A stretch of 64,000 bases of DNA from Bacillota bacterium (GTDB lineage: Bacteria; Bacillota_I; Bacilli_A; RFN20; CAG-288): positions 1-64,000 of the forward strand of contig JAEWSP010000003.1 in the NCBI GenBank assembly GCA_023459795.1, in the 5' to 3' direction. The translations under genes were made by a program, and so were the position numbers. The notes beneath the pieces were generated by a model that made no database searches, had not been told where the DNA came from, and worked only from the letters and a program-made list of their open reading frames with translations. Shown here one piece after another: positions 34,333 through 42,505 of the stretch (position 1 is its first letter; the number at the start of each line of letters is the position of its first letter).

Positions 34333-36249
34333 ATGGCAAAGATCGCATTGATGAAGCCGGAGCTGGCAAACCTGATCGCCGCCGGAGAAGTCATCGAACG
34401 TCCCAGTTCCGTCATCAAGGAGCTCGTCGAGAACTCCATCGATGCCGGAGCGAAGAGTGTCTATATCGGCGTCACGGATGCCGGAAAAGGGACGATCCTC
34501 GTCAAGGACGACGGCTCTGGCATGGACAGGGACGACGCCAGGACCTGTTTCCTCCGTCATGCCTCCAGCAAAATCCACAGCGAATACGACCTCTCCAGGA
34601 TCCATACGCTCGGTTTCCGCGGGGAAGCTATCCCTTCCATCGCCTCTGTCAGCAGAATGACCCTGACGACTTCCGACGGGACAAGCGGAACCAAGGTCGT
34701 CTCCGTGCCCAACGAAGAGCTGCAAGTCACCCCTGCCATGGCCCGGAAAGGGACGATCTTCGAGGTGAAGGATCTCTTCTTCAACACCCCGGCCCGTCTC
34801 AAGTACCTGAAGTCGAACCAGGCCGAGACTTATGCCATCGTCGAGATGGCAGAACATATCGCCTTGGGCTTCCCGGGCGTTGCTCTTTCCCTTGCCATCG
34901 ACGGAAGGGAGATCTTCCATACCTCGGGAAGAGGAGACCTTCTGGAGACGATCCAGAAGATCTACGGGAATACGACAGCCCTTTCTCTTTATCCTTTCTC
35001 CCACAAGGAGGTCGGATACACCCTGGAAGGTTATGCCTCCAAGCCGGAAGTGAACTTCTCCAAGAGATACAACATGCTGACCTTCCTGAACCACCGCTTC
35101 ATCTACGACTACAGAATCAACAAGGCAATCGAGAATGCCTATCGGGACTTCCTTGCCCCGGACAGGTATCCGTTCCTGGTCCTGGACCTTACGATCGACC
35201 CCTCCCTTGTCGATGTCAACGTCCATCCGACCAAGAAGGAAGTCCGTATCTCCTGCGAGAACGAAATCGGAGTCGCCTTGGAGGATACCCTCAAGGATAT
35301 CCTAAAGGAGAAGAAGCCGATCTACAATGCCGGAGAAGACGAGAAGACGAAGAAGGTCGAAGGGATCGACGATCCCTTCGATATGAAGGACCTTCAGAAG
35401 GAAGAAGAAAAGAAGATAGAAGACCAGGAGAAGGAGAATGCCGATCCCCTTGTCCCTGCCGGAAGGAAGAACAGCTATTTCCAGGATTCCCTGCCTTTCA
35501 ATCCGACTTACGAAAGCCAGGCAGTCCGTTCCTTTATCGACGAGAACCATAAGAACCCGGAAGAGGAAGTTCCTTCTTCCCCTGCTTCAAGTCCGGAAAA
35601 GGCAACTTCCGCCGGGACTAAGGAAACGGATTACTACGCACCGGTTCTTCCTAATCCTACGAATACGGATTTCCCGGTTCTTTTCCCGATCGGCCAGGTC
35701 CTGGAGACTTACATCATCTGCAACAGCCGCGACTCCTTCTACCTGATCGATCAGCACGCCGCTGCCGAGCGGATCAACTTCGAGAAGACGGAGCTTCTCT
35801 TCCAGTCCGTAAGAAGCCGTGTCGTGCCTCTAATCCCTATCGTCATCGATCTCTCCTTCAAGGAGAAGGAGAACTATGACGAGGAACACAAGGCCCGTCT
35901 TCTTTCCCTTGGCATCGTCACGGAGCCTTTCGGAGACAGGACCATCAAGGTTACGGAGATTCCCTCCTTCCTGAGCGAAGACGAGGACAATGTCGTGGAG
36001 GATACCGTCCACAGCGCCTTGAACAACGAGAAGGAAGATCCGATCTCCCTCCTCCGGCTTACGATTGCCAACATCGCCTGCAAGAAGTCGATCAAGGCAA
36101 ACCACATCATGTCCCTAAGCGAGATGGAAGGACTGATCAAGGATCTTTCCCACTGCAAGAATCCTGCCAACTGCCCCCACGGACGTCCGACGATGATCCA
36201 GATCACGAGAGCCGATATCGAGAAGATCTTCCGGAGGTCAGGCTTCTGA
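34333..36249 (+). CDS. mutL: DNA mismatch repair protein MutL
   Basis: A 638-residue MutL. The N-terminal GHKL ATPase has IAAGEVIERP near 16-25, ELVENSIDAG near 32-41, the DDGSGM loop near 58-63 and HTLGFRGEA near 94-102. After a Glu/Lys-rich linker (about 330-450) comes the dimerisation domain with the endonuclease motif DQHAAAERINFE near 472-483 and CPHGRP near 614, so the latent nicking activity is expected, unlike in E. coli MutL. The stop overlaps the proposed CTG start of miaA. Confidence 0.96.
   Translation: MAKIALMKPELANLIAAGEVIERPSSVIKELVENSIDAGAKSVYIGVTDAGKGTILVKDDGSGMDRDDARTCFLRHASSKIHSEYDLSRIHTLGFRGEAIPSIASVSRMTLTTSDGTSGTKVVSVPNEELQVTPAMARKGTIFEVKDLFFNTPARLKYLKSNQAETYAIVEMAEHIALGFPGVALSLAIDGREIFHTSGRGDLLETIQKIYGNTTALSLYPFSHKEVGYTLEGYASKPEVNFSKRYNMLTFLNHRFIYDYRINKAIENAYRDFLAPDRYPFLVLDLTIDPSLVDVNVHPTKKEVRISCENEIGVALEDTLKDILKEKKPIYNAGEDEKTKKVEGIDDPFDMKDLQKEEEKKIEDQEKENADPLVPAGRKNSYFQDSLPFNPTYESQAVRSFIDENHKNPEEEVPSSPASSPEKATSAGTKETDYYAPVLPNPTNTDFPVLFPIGQVLETYIICNSRDSFYLIDQHAAAERINFEKTELLFQSVRSRVVPLIPIVIDLSFKEKENYDEEHKARLLSLGIVTEPFGDRTIKVTEIPSFLSEDEDNVVEDTVHSALNNEKEDPISLLRLTIANIACKKSIKANHIMSLSEMEGLIKDLSHCKNPANCPHGRPTMIQITRADIEKIFRRSGF
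36233..36248 (+). promoter_or_regulatory. Ribosome site and CTG start codon of miaA
   Basis: GGAGG at 36233-36237, eight bases, then CTG at 36246-36248. The CTG shares two bases with the mutL TGA stop (CTGA overlap), like the ATGA overlaps elsewhere in this window. No ATG, GTG or TTG occurs in frame before the P-loop. Confidence 0.75.
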
Positions 36250-37124
36250 TCTACGTTCTTCTGGGGCAGACTGCAAGCGGAAAGACTTCCCTCGCCTTGG
36301 AACTGGCAAGAGAGTTTTCCCTGCCCGTTATTTCGGCAGACGCCTACCAGTGCTACAGGATGATGAATATCGGTACGGACAAGCCAAGCCGCAAGGAAGT
36401 AGAAGGGATTCCGTATTACTTCTATGACGAATACGAACCGGATGAGGATGTCTCCGTCTTCACCTTCCAGAGCAGAATGCGGCCGATCCTTATGCAGTAC
36501 CAGAAGGAGGGCAAGGATGTCCTTCTAGTCGGCGGGACCTTCCTTTACGTAAAAGCCCTCCTTTATCCTTACGTCTTTCCGAAAGAGGAGACGAAATCCC
36601 CTTATGAGGAGATGCCTCTAGAAGAGATGCAGGAGCTTCTGAAGAAGAAAAGCATGGAAACCTATTCCGCTATCGACTATAGGAACCCGAGAAGAGTGAA
36701 AAGAGCGCTGGATCTACTCGATCTCGGACTAAGCCCTAAGAAGGTAAGAGAAGAAAACGAAGGAAAGCCTCTTTATCCTGTCCGCTTCTTCTCCCTTACG
36801 ATCGACAAGGAAGAAGGAAACAGGAAGATCGACAGCCGGGTCGACAGGATGTTTGCTTCCGGATTCCTAGACGAGGCAAAAACTCTTCTTTCCCGGTACC
36901 CGGAGAAGACAAGAAGCCTTCTTGCCATCGGCTATCCGGAAGTCCGGGAAGGACTTCGAGAAGGAGAGAGCGAAGAGGAAATAAAGAACCTCATCAAGAT
37001 CCACACCCACCAGTATGCCAAGAAGCAGAGGACCTTCCTTAGGCATCAGTTCGAAGGAATCGTAGAAGGGGACCGCCAAACCATTTGTAGTCTCCTTAGG
37101 AAAGAGTTAGAATCACAGCGCTGA
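36246..37124 (+). CDS. miaA: tRNA dimethylallyltransferase MiaA (probable CTG start)
   Basis: A 292-residue enzyme adding a dimethylallyl group to A37 of tRNAs reading UNN codons, the step before MiaB. The P-loop GQTASGKT at about residues 6-13 is coded by bases upstream of the first TTG (36297), so that TTG cannot be the true start. The only frame-compatible opening with a ribosome site is CTG at 36246. Downstream motifs ISADAYQCYRMMNIGTDKP near 28-46 (DSxQxY type, here DAYQCY), and VGGTFLYVKALL near 96-107 are typical. The Asp-Ser of the usual motif is Asp-Ala here. Confidence 0.9.
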   Translation: MIYVLLGQTASGKTSLALELAREFSLPVISADAYQCYRMMNIGTDKPSRKEVEGIPYYFYDEYEPDEDVSVFTFQSRMRPILMQYQKEGKDVLLVGGTFLYVKALLYPYVFPKEETKSPYEEMPLEEMQELLKKKSMETYSAIDYRNPRRVKRALDLLDLGLSPKKVREENEGKPLYPVRFFSLTIDKEEGNRKIDSRVDRMFASGFLDEAKTLLSRYPEKTRSLLAIGYPEVREGLREGESEEEIKNLIKIHTHQYAKKQRTFLRHQFEGIVEGDRQTICSLLRKELESQR

Positions 37125-37160
37125 TTACTTTGCAAAAAAGCAGGAAAGGAGCAGGAAAAC

Positions 37161-38783
37161 ATGGAAAAGGAATATAAGATCAAGCCGATCGAGAAGGAAT
37201 TAGGACTCAAGGATGAGGAACTACTGCCGTTTGGAAACGACAAGGCGAAGGTACTGACGGAAGACTTCCCGTACGGCAAGAACCGGAAGGGCAAGATCAT
37301 CCTGACAACCGCAATCACTCCGACGAAGGCCGGAGAAGGAAAGACGACGACTGCTATCGGCCTTGCCGACGGCCTGAAGGCACTCGGTGCAAATGCACTC
37401 CTTGCCTTAAGGGAACCCTCTCTTGGCCCTGTCTTCGGCGTGAAGGGCGGAGGAGCCGGAGGAGGAGAGGAGATCGTTGTTCCGGAAGAGGATATCAACC
37501 TTCTCTTCACCGGGGATATCCCGGCAATGACTGCCGTCAACAACCTGCTTGTTGCCATGATCGACAACGAGCTTTACCAGCATTCCGACCTCGATGTCGA
37601 CCCGGAAAGGATCGTCTTCCCCAGGGCGATGGATATGAACGAACGTTCCCTGAGGGACATCACTGTCGCCGAGAACGATCCCCATACTACTAAGCATAAG
37701 TCGTCCTTCGTCATCACGGCCGCAAGCGAGATCATGGCTGTCTTCTGCCTCAGCAAGGATGAGGAGGATTTCCTCAACCGCGTCGAGGACATCACTCTGG
37801 CCTATGACCGCAAAGGCAGGCCGATCACGGCGAAGATGCTGGAATGCCGGAATGCCATCCACAAGCTTATCCATACCGCCCTCTATCCGAACCTCGTCCA
37901 GACGAAGTACCATACCCCGGCTCTTGTCCACGGCGGACCTTTCGCCAATATCGCCCACGGGACGAATTCCCTGATTGCTACCGACCTTGCTTTGAAGCTA
38001 GGCGACTATGTCGTTACGGAAGGAGGATTCGGCAGCGACCTCGGCATGGAGAAATACCTCGATATCGTCTCGCCGCTCGGCTCCTTCCATCCGTCCCTCG
38101 TCGTCATGGTCGCTACGATCCGGGCCCTCAAGCTCCACGGCGGAGTGAAGTTCGAAGATCTCGGCAAGGAAGACGTGCAGGCCGCCGAGGAAGGAACGAA
38201 GAACCTCCTCAAGCATCTTTCCAATGTCTCCCTCTACCATCTTCCGGTCCTCGTCTCCCTCAACCGCTTTGCATCCGATACGGACAGGGAGCTTGCTGCC
38301 GTCGAGAAGCTTCTCGACAAGGCCGGATACGAGTGGGCTCTGAACACTTCCTACAAGGACGGCCCCAAAGGTGCCATGGATCTTGCCCGCAAGGCCAAAG
38401 AGCTTGCCGACAAGGGGCTCGACAAGGACTTTGCCCCGATCGTCGATCCTTCCTCCAGAGCCGAAGAGAAGATCGATACCATCGCCAAGAAGATCTACGG
38501 TGCCGACAAGGTCGAATATACGGATCTTGCCTTGCAGCAGCTTGCCGCCTTCCGGAAAGCCGGAATCCCGGTCGACTCCTATTCCGTCGTCATCTCCAAG
38601 ACTCCGAACTCCTTGAGCGACAACGCCAAGCTTCTCAACGTCCCGAAGCATACCCTGCACGTCGAATCCTTCCGTCTCTTCACCGGGGCGAAGTTCCTGG
38701 TCCCGCTGACCGGCAACGTCTTCACGATGCCTGGACTTCCGAAGGTTCCGGCTGCGAAGAATATGACGTCTACGGAAAGGTAA
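37161..38783 (+). CDS. fhs: Formate-tetrahydrofolate ligase
   Basis: A 540-residue enzyme joining formate to tetrahydrofolate with ATP, feeding one-carbon units to purine and formyl-methionine synthesis. The ATP site TPTKAGEGKTTTAIG is at about 53-67, REPSLGPVFGVKGGGAGGG near 90-108 is the folate/formate region, and the length is close to the usual 555. GGAG lies nine bases before the ATG. It follows miaA by 36 bases and ends at a strong bidirectional terminator. Confidence 0.96.
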   Translation: MEKEYKIKPIEKELGLKDEELLPFGNDKAKVLTEDFPYGKNRKGKIILTTAITPTKAGEGKTTTAIGLADGLKALGANALLALREPSLGPVFGVKGGGAGGGEEIVVPEEDINLLFTGDIPAMTAVNNLLVAMIDNELYQHSDLDVDPERIVFPRAMDMNERSLRDITVAENDPHTTKHKSSFVITAASEIMAVFCLSKDEEDFLNRVEDITLAYDRKGRPITAKMLECRNAIHKLIHTALYPNLVQTKYHTPALVHGGPFANIAHGTNSLIATDLALKLGDYVVTEGGFGSDLGMEKYLDIVSPLGSFHPSLVVMVATIRALKLHGGVKFEDLGKEDVQAAEEGTKNLLKHLSNVSLYHLPVLVSLNRFASDTDRELAAVEKLLDKAGYEWALNTSYKDGPKGAMDLARKAKELADKGLDKDFAPIVDPSSRAEEKIDTIAKKIYGADKVEYTDLALQQLAAFRKAGIPVDSYSVVISKTPNSLSDNAKLLNVPKHTLHVESFRLFTGAKFLVPLTGNVFTMPGLPKVPAAKNMTSTER

Positions 38784-38786
38784 ATA

Positions 38787-38824
38787 CAAAACGGGGGAGG
38801 TAGATGCCTTCCCCGTTTTTATAT
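38787..38824. terminator. Bidirectional terminator between fhs and the ABC operon
   Basis: AAAACGGGG and CCCCGTTTT form the outer stem with GGAGG/CCTTCC inner pairing, flanked by A and T tracts. Confidence 0.8.
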
Positions 38825-38857
38825 GCCGCAAAAGAAATTGCTAGAACCGGATATTTC

Positions 38858-39469
38858 TTATTCCTCAGTAAAAGAAGCTATCTTTCCGTTCTTCAGTTCC
38901 AGTCTGTTTCCTTCTTCCATGATCCGCTGATCATGGGTAGCAAGAAGAACAAGGCTTTCCTTGCTTTCCTTCTTCAGGGCATCCATCACCAGGGCAAGGC
39001 TGTCCTTGGAAAGAGAGGAGGTAACCTCATCCAGGAGATAGGCTTTCCTGTTCTTGGATAGCTCGTTGGAAAGAGGCAGGAGAAGCTCTTCCCCTCCGGA
39101 AAGGCCGAAGACAGAACGGTTCTTCGGAAGGGAGACCAGTTCCAGTTTGTTGCCGGGAAGGTCGAAGGTCCTGTTTTCCTCTACGGTAAGGAAACGGAGA
39201 AGGTTTCCGGAGGAGAAGAGGAATCCGATCTCCTTCCTCCTTAGGACATCCTTTTCTTTCTCGGAAAGGAGCTTCATATCCCTGCCTTGGAAGAAGTATT
39301 CTCCCTTGTACTCCTCGTCAAGGCCGGAAAGAAGATAGAGAAGGGTGCTTTTCCCGCAGCCGTTCTCCCCTGTCAGAAGGAACAGCCCCTTGTCCGGAAG
39401 GGAAAGGGATAAGTCATCGAACAAGGAAAAGTAACCGAACCGTTTCCGGATATGTTCTAGGCGGATCAT
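38858..39469 (-). CDS. ABC transporter ATP-binding protein
   Basis: A 203-residue stand-alone nucleotide-binding domain. Walker A GENGCGKST at about 34-42, signature LSGGEE near 126 (the Gln usually following is Glu), Walker B AYLLDEVTS near 146-154 and the switch His in ATHD near 178. It most resembles LolD/MacB-type ATPases. It overlaps the preceding 198-residue membrane gene by four bases, so the two form one transporter. Final gene of a minus-strand operon led by a 61-residue ORF. Confidence 0.85.
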   Translation of the reverse strand: MIRLEHIRKRFGYFSLFDDLSLSLPDKGLFLLTGENGCGKSTLLYLLSGLDEEYKGEYFFQGRDMKLLSEKEKDVLRRKEIGFLFSSGNLLRFLTVEENRTFDLPGNKLELVSLPKNRSVFGLSGGEELLLPLSNELSKNRKAYLLDEVTSSLSKDSLALVMDALKKESKESLVLLATHDQRIMEEGNRLELKNGKIASFTEE

Positions 39470-40062
39470 CCGTTGTTCTCCCTGAGAAAACGGATCAGGC
39501 GTTTTCTTTTGTAAGGGTTTGTGTAGAAGGGAAGACTGACCAGAAGGAAAACCAGGAAAGAAACAAGCAGGAAGAGAAAGAAGAACGGATTGAAGAAAAG
39601 AACCGGATGCTGTGTCCTAGAAAGGACGTTGAAGAGGAAAACATAGAAGATACCAGAAAGAAGGGAAAGGAAGGAGAAGAAAAGGAAAAGGACTGCTCTT
39701 GCAAGATAGAAGGAATACTGGGACCTGGCCTTGGAGATTCCTCTTATCCGCATAAGGGAGATGTCCCCTCCATGTCTCCTGTAGGAGAGATAGCCCCAGA
39801 GAACGAAGAAGACAAGCATGGAAAGAACCAAGAAGAAGAGAAAGAAATCCATTCCAGTATTCCCGCCTTCGAAAAGGTGGATGTCTTTGATCAGTTTCAT
39901 ATCCCTGCCGTTTACTCCAATCTCTCCGTATTCGGCGATAAACCTTTGGAGATCGAAAGTCCGGAAGGAAAGGATGAAACAGGCAAAGCTGGATAAGACG
40001 CAGTAGAAAAGCCCGAAAAGCCATTCCTTCCGGATGACATCCCTGAAAATAGCTTTAGTCAT
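39466..40062 (-). CDS. ABC transporter membrane subunit
   Basis: A 198-residue protein with four transmembrane segments (about 15-38, 80-102, 120-145, 160-185) and an extracytoplasmic loop near 40-75, a short form compared with FtsX-type permeases. The ATG at 40062 has GGAGG eight bases upstream. It overlaps the MacB-like gene before it by eight bases and the ATPase after it by four, so all are co-translated. It likely pairs with the 203-residue ATPase; substrate unknown. Confidence 0.72.
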   Translation of the reverse strand: MTKAIFRDVIRKEWLFGLFYCVLSSFACFILSFRTFDLQRFIAEYGEIGVNGRDMKLIKDIHLFEGGNTGMDFFLFFLVLSMLVFFVLWGYLSYRRHGGDISLMRIRGISKARSQYSFYLARAVLFLFFSFLSLLSGIFYVFLFNVLSRTQHPVLFFNPFFFLFLLVSFLVFLLVSLPFYTNPYKRKRLIRFLRENNG

Positions 40063-42034
40063 GTCTCTTCCCTCCCGCTTTTTCACTTAGGTAGCTGACA
40101 AATCCGGTTAGGACCAGGATAGCAAGACTCCAGAGGGCTCCGTATATGGGAGAGACAGCGACTGTGAGGTTTTCATGGTGGAGAAAGCCAACAACCAGTC
40201 CCAGACCTCCAAGGATAGACAAGAAAACCGTCAGGAGAGAGGGGATGAGGCTTGTCAGAAAGACTTGGAAGCTAGACATTCCGTTCGCTAGAAGAATCCG
40301 GTCGTCCTCTTTCTGGATTATCTTCTCCATCGTGAAGAAGAATGCCTCCAAAAGAAGGACAAAGACAGGAGCTCCATAAATAAGAGGGTAATTGCTATAT
40401 TGATTGGATATAAAAAGGCTGCAGTTAATCGCACCATTATATTCGGAAGCAGCATGGGAAGAAGAACTGACAAGAAGACTATGCCAGGACACATAGGAAA
40501 CCATCTTCTTCCGGTTCTTGCTAAGGTCGAAGACAATCTCAGTCGGGAAATTCCTCGCAGAAAAGAGCTTATCCATAGTAGAATCGGAAACCAGGACTCC
40601 CCAAGAAGAGTCCAGTCCCGGAACATAGGTAGCCTTCACTCCCTCCGGAAAAATAGTATTCCAATCGACTTCCGACTCTTTCTGGATGTAGGAAGAAGGA
40701 ACATAATCGAAGTGCTCTTTTCCTTTTGTTTCAAGGTCTTTTCTTCCCACATAGAAAACACCATCTTCCAATGTACAGGGTACCTTCTTCTTACTGCACT
40801 CTTCGTAATTCTTCCGATTTTGGAACCTGCTCATGGTTGTATCCGAGGAACCAAAATAGAAAAAGCCAGGATGCCCGTCATGGTTCAGGAGGTTTTCTTC
40901 CGAAGTAAAGAAATAGGAGCCTTCAGAGGAAGGAATCCTTTTGGGGGAAAAAACATTCTTGTCCCCATAAATAAACAGAAGGTTCGTTTTTATGGAGTCA
41001 TCCACTTCAACATCATAGTGGAGAAATCTTAGGGTACTCCGATAGTACTCCTTGGAGAAGGCATTGCAATGGATTTTATTATCGTCCGGGACTTGATCGG
41101 AATATACGAGGTAATCCGAACAATACTCGACATATGTTTCTCCCGGAAAAGCCTGAAGGATATCCTTTGGAGTGGTTCGCTTGTCGGCTTCCACAAATAG
41201 AAAAGGTTCCCGCTCGGCTGCTTCCTGAAGATAGTGGATCGGATAGCTCTTGCAGGCAAAAATACCATTCCACCCTATGCACAGAAGAAAAGAAAAGAGG
41301 AGGAATTGCAGAAGCAGAAGAGGAGCGGTTTTTTTCGCTTTCTTCCACATCCGGAAGAAAGGAAATCGCTTTTTCTTCTTCGGTCGGATGGATACCGGAG
41401 AAGGAACAGTCTTTTCTACAGGAAGGGAACCTTTGAGGAGAAAAAGTTCTCCTTTTCGGATTTCCCATACGGCATCTGCGACTTCCCGCAAATCGAGATC
41501 ATGGCAAATAATCAGGACAAGACTTGTTTTACTGAGCTCTTTTATCCGCTTTACGGTTTCCTTTTGGCTTGCAGAGTCGAGATGAGCTGTCACTTCATCC
41601 AGAAGGTAGACTTTCCTTCCCGGTCTCAGGCCCTCTTCCAAGGCCAGCTTTTCCAGCTGGCCTTGGGACATGGTCCGCCAGTCTTTGTCCGAAGACTCTT
41701 CCGGCTTTTCTCCTTCGACCAGGCGGCGAAAAGAAAGGTTTTCCTCTTTCGAAAGGTATCGGACAAGGTTCCGTTTCTGGAACACATAGGAAATCTCATC
41801 TTTCCGGATCCGGGCTTTCTCGGCATCTTTCATCGTCCTGACATCTCTTCCGAAGTAAGTGTATTTCCCATCAAAGGATCCGTCCAGAAGAGCGAGGATA
41901 TCGAAAAGAGTCGTTTTCCCGGAGCCGTTTTCTCCTTCGATAAGTACAAGTCCTTTATCGGGGCAGGAAAAAGAAATGTTCTTCAAAACGGATACGGAGG
42001 AGAAGGACTTGGAAAGGTTTTCTATTTTAATCAT
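40055..42034 (-). CDS. MacB-like ABC transporter, ATPase fused to permease
   Basis: About 659 residues from the ATG that overlaps the end of the 61-residue ORF. The N-terminal 215 residues are a nucleotide-binding domain (Walker A GENGSGKTT near 34-42, Walker B VYLLDEVTAHLD near 147-158; the signature is MSQGQLEK rather than LSGGQ). After a transmembrane helix near 245-265 comes a long extracytoplasmic domain (about 270-510), then three helices near 520-655, the MacB/FtsX layout. It probably moves peptides or lipoproteins out of the membrane rather than across it. No start codon here has a strong ribosome site, consistent with coupling to the small ORF. Confidence 0.82.
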   Translation of the reverse strand: MIKIENLSKSFSSVSVLKNISFSCPDKGLVLIEGENGSGKTTLFDILALLDGSFDGKYTYFGRDVRTMKDAEKARIRKDEISYVFQKRNLVRYLSKEENLSFRRLVEGEKPEESSDKDWRTMSQGQLEKLALEEGLRPGRKVYLLDEVTAHLDSASQKETVKRIKELSKTSLVLIICHDLDLREVADAVWEIRKGELFLLKGSLPVEKTVPSPVSIRPKKKKRFPFFRMWKKAKKTAPLLLLQFLLFSFLLCIGWNGIFACKSYPIHYLQEAAEREPFLFVEADKRTTPKDILQAFPGETYVEYCSDYLVYSDQVPDDNKIHCNAFSKEYYRSTLRFLHYDVEVDDSIKTNLLFIYGDKNVFSPKRIPSSEGSYFFTSEENLLNHDGHPGFFYFGSSDTTMSRFQNRKNYEECSKKKVPCTLEDGVFYVGRKDLETKGKEHFDYVPSSYIQKESEVDWNTIFPEGVKATYVPGLDSSWGVLVSDSTMDKLFSARNFPTEIVFDLSKNRKKMVSYVSWHSLLVSSSSHAASEYNGAINCSLFISNQYSNYPLIYGAPVFVLLLEAFFFTMEKIIQKEDDRILLANGMSSFQVFLTSLIPSLLTVFLSILGGLGLVVGFLHHENLTVAVSPIYGALWSLAILVLTGFVSYLSEKAGGKRHD

Positions 42035-42212
42035 CTTTGAGCTTGATTTGGAAGTACTTATGGGAAGAAGCTTCATTAACACATAACCATTCATGACAGC
42101 CATAGGTAGTATCCAGGGACATGCTCACATCAATAGAGGTAGGCTTATCATCAGACTGAATAGCGCCAAAAGAAAGGGCAATGTAGTCTACTAAAAAAAT
42201 GTTTTCGTTCAA
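42027..42212 (-). CDS. 61-residue ORF coupled to a MacB-like transporter
   Basis: A TTG-started ORF with AAGGGG nine bases upstream and a strong promoter before it; its stop overlaps the transporter ATG by eight bases. The peptide has a mildly hydrophobic N-terminus (IFLVDYIALSFGAI), then an Asp/Ser region and a Cys pair (YGCHEWLC, six residues spacing within), ending in KLKDD. No signal peptide or double-Gly leader is evident. It could be a peptide substrate, a regulator, or the remnant of a larger gene; no homologue was recognised. Confidence 0.5.
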   Translation of the reverse strand: MNENIFLVDYIALSFGAIQSDDKPTSIDVSMSLDTTYGCHEWLCVNEASSHKYFQIKLKDD

Positions 42213-42505
42213 TTAATAAATCCCCTTGTGTAGAATTATAGTCCCAGAATTCCTACTGGCAACTCTAGCAATGAAAATACTACATATTGTGATGATATGT
42301 ATAAGCACTTCTTTGATAGATCATGACAGGAAGAATCCATTTCAGAGGGATAAAGCGGAAAAAACGGATTTCAGATTGATTGATAAATCGATAGAAAATT
42401 GAGAACAAGTCTTCGCCCATCGTAAAAGAACCTTCAACTATTCCTTTACTTAGTCCCGTAAAAACTTCCTTCTCCGGATAGAAAGATAAGGAAGGAGAAG
42501 AAGGA
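42213..42505. other. Divergent control region of the MacB-like operons
   Basis: No gene. It holds the strong minus-strand promoter near its left end. Before the plus-strand gene, CTTCCTT (42465-42471) can pair with AAGGAAG (42488-42494), and CTTCTCC with GGAGAAG, which would cover the ribosome site of the 655-residue gene. No clear plus-strand promoter was seen. Confidence 0.45.
42235..42262 (-). promoter_or_regulatory. Promoter of the small ORF and MacB-like operon
   Basis: TTGCCA and a perfect TATAAT with a 16-base spacer on the minus strand, 22 bases before the TTG start. Confidence 0.7.

Noticed and set aside
32913..34439. A 508-codon frame opposite mutS and the start of mutL
   Set aside because: Shadow of conserved MutS; no motif and no ribosome site.
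37844..38803. A 319-codon frame overlapping fhs in another phase
   Set aside because: Arg/Pro/His-rich out-of-phase reading of a conserved enzyme.
42213..42505. Insertion-sequence remnant between the divergent ABC operons
   Set aside because: No transposase fragment, terminal inverted repeats or target duplication were seen.
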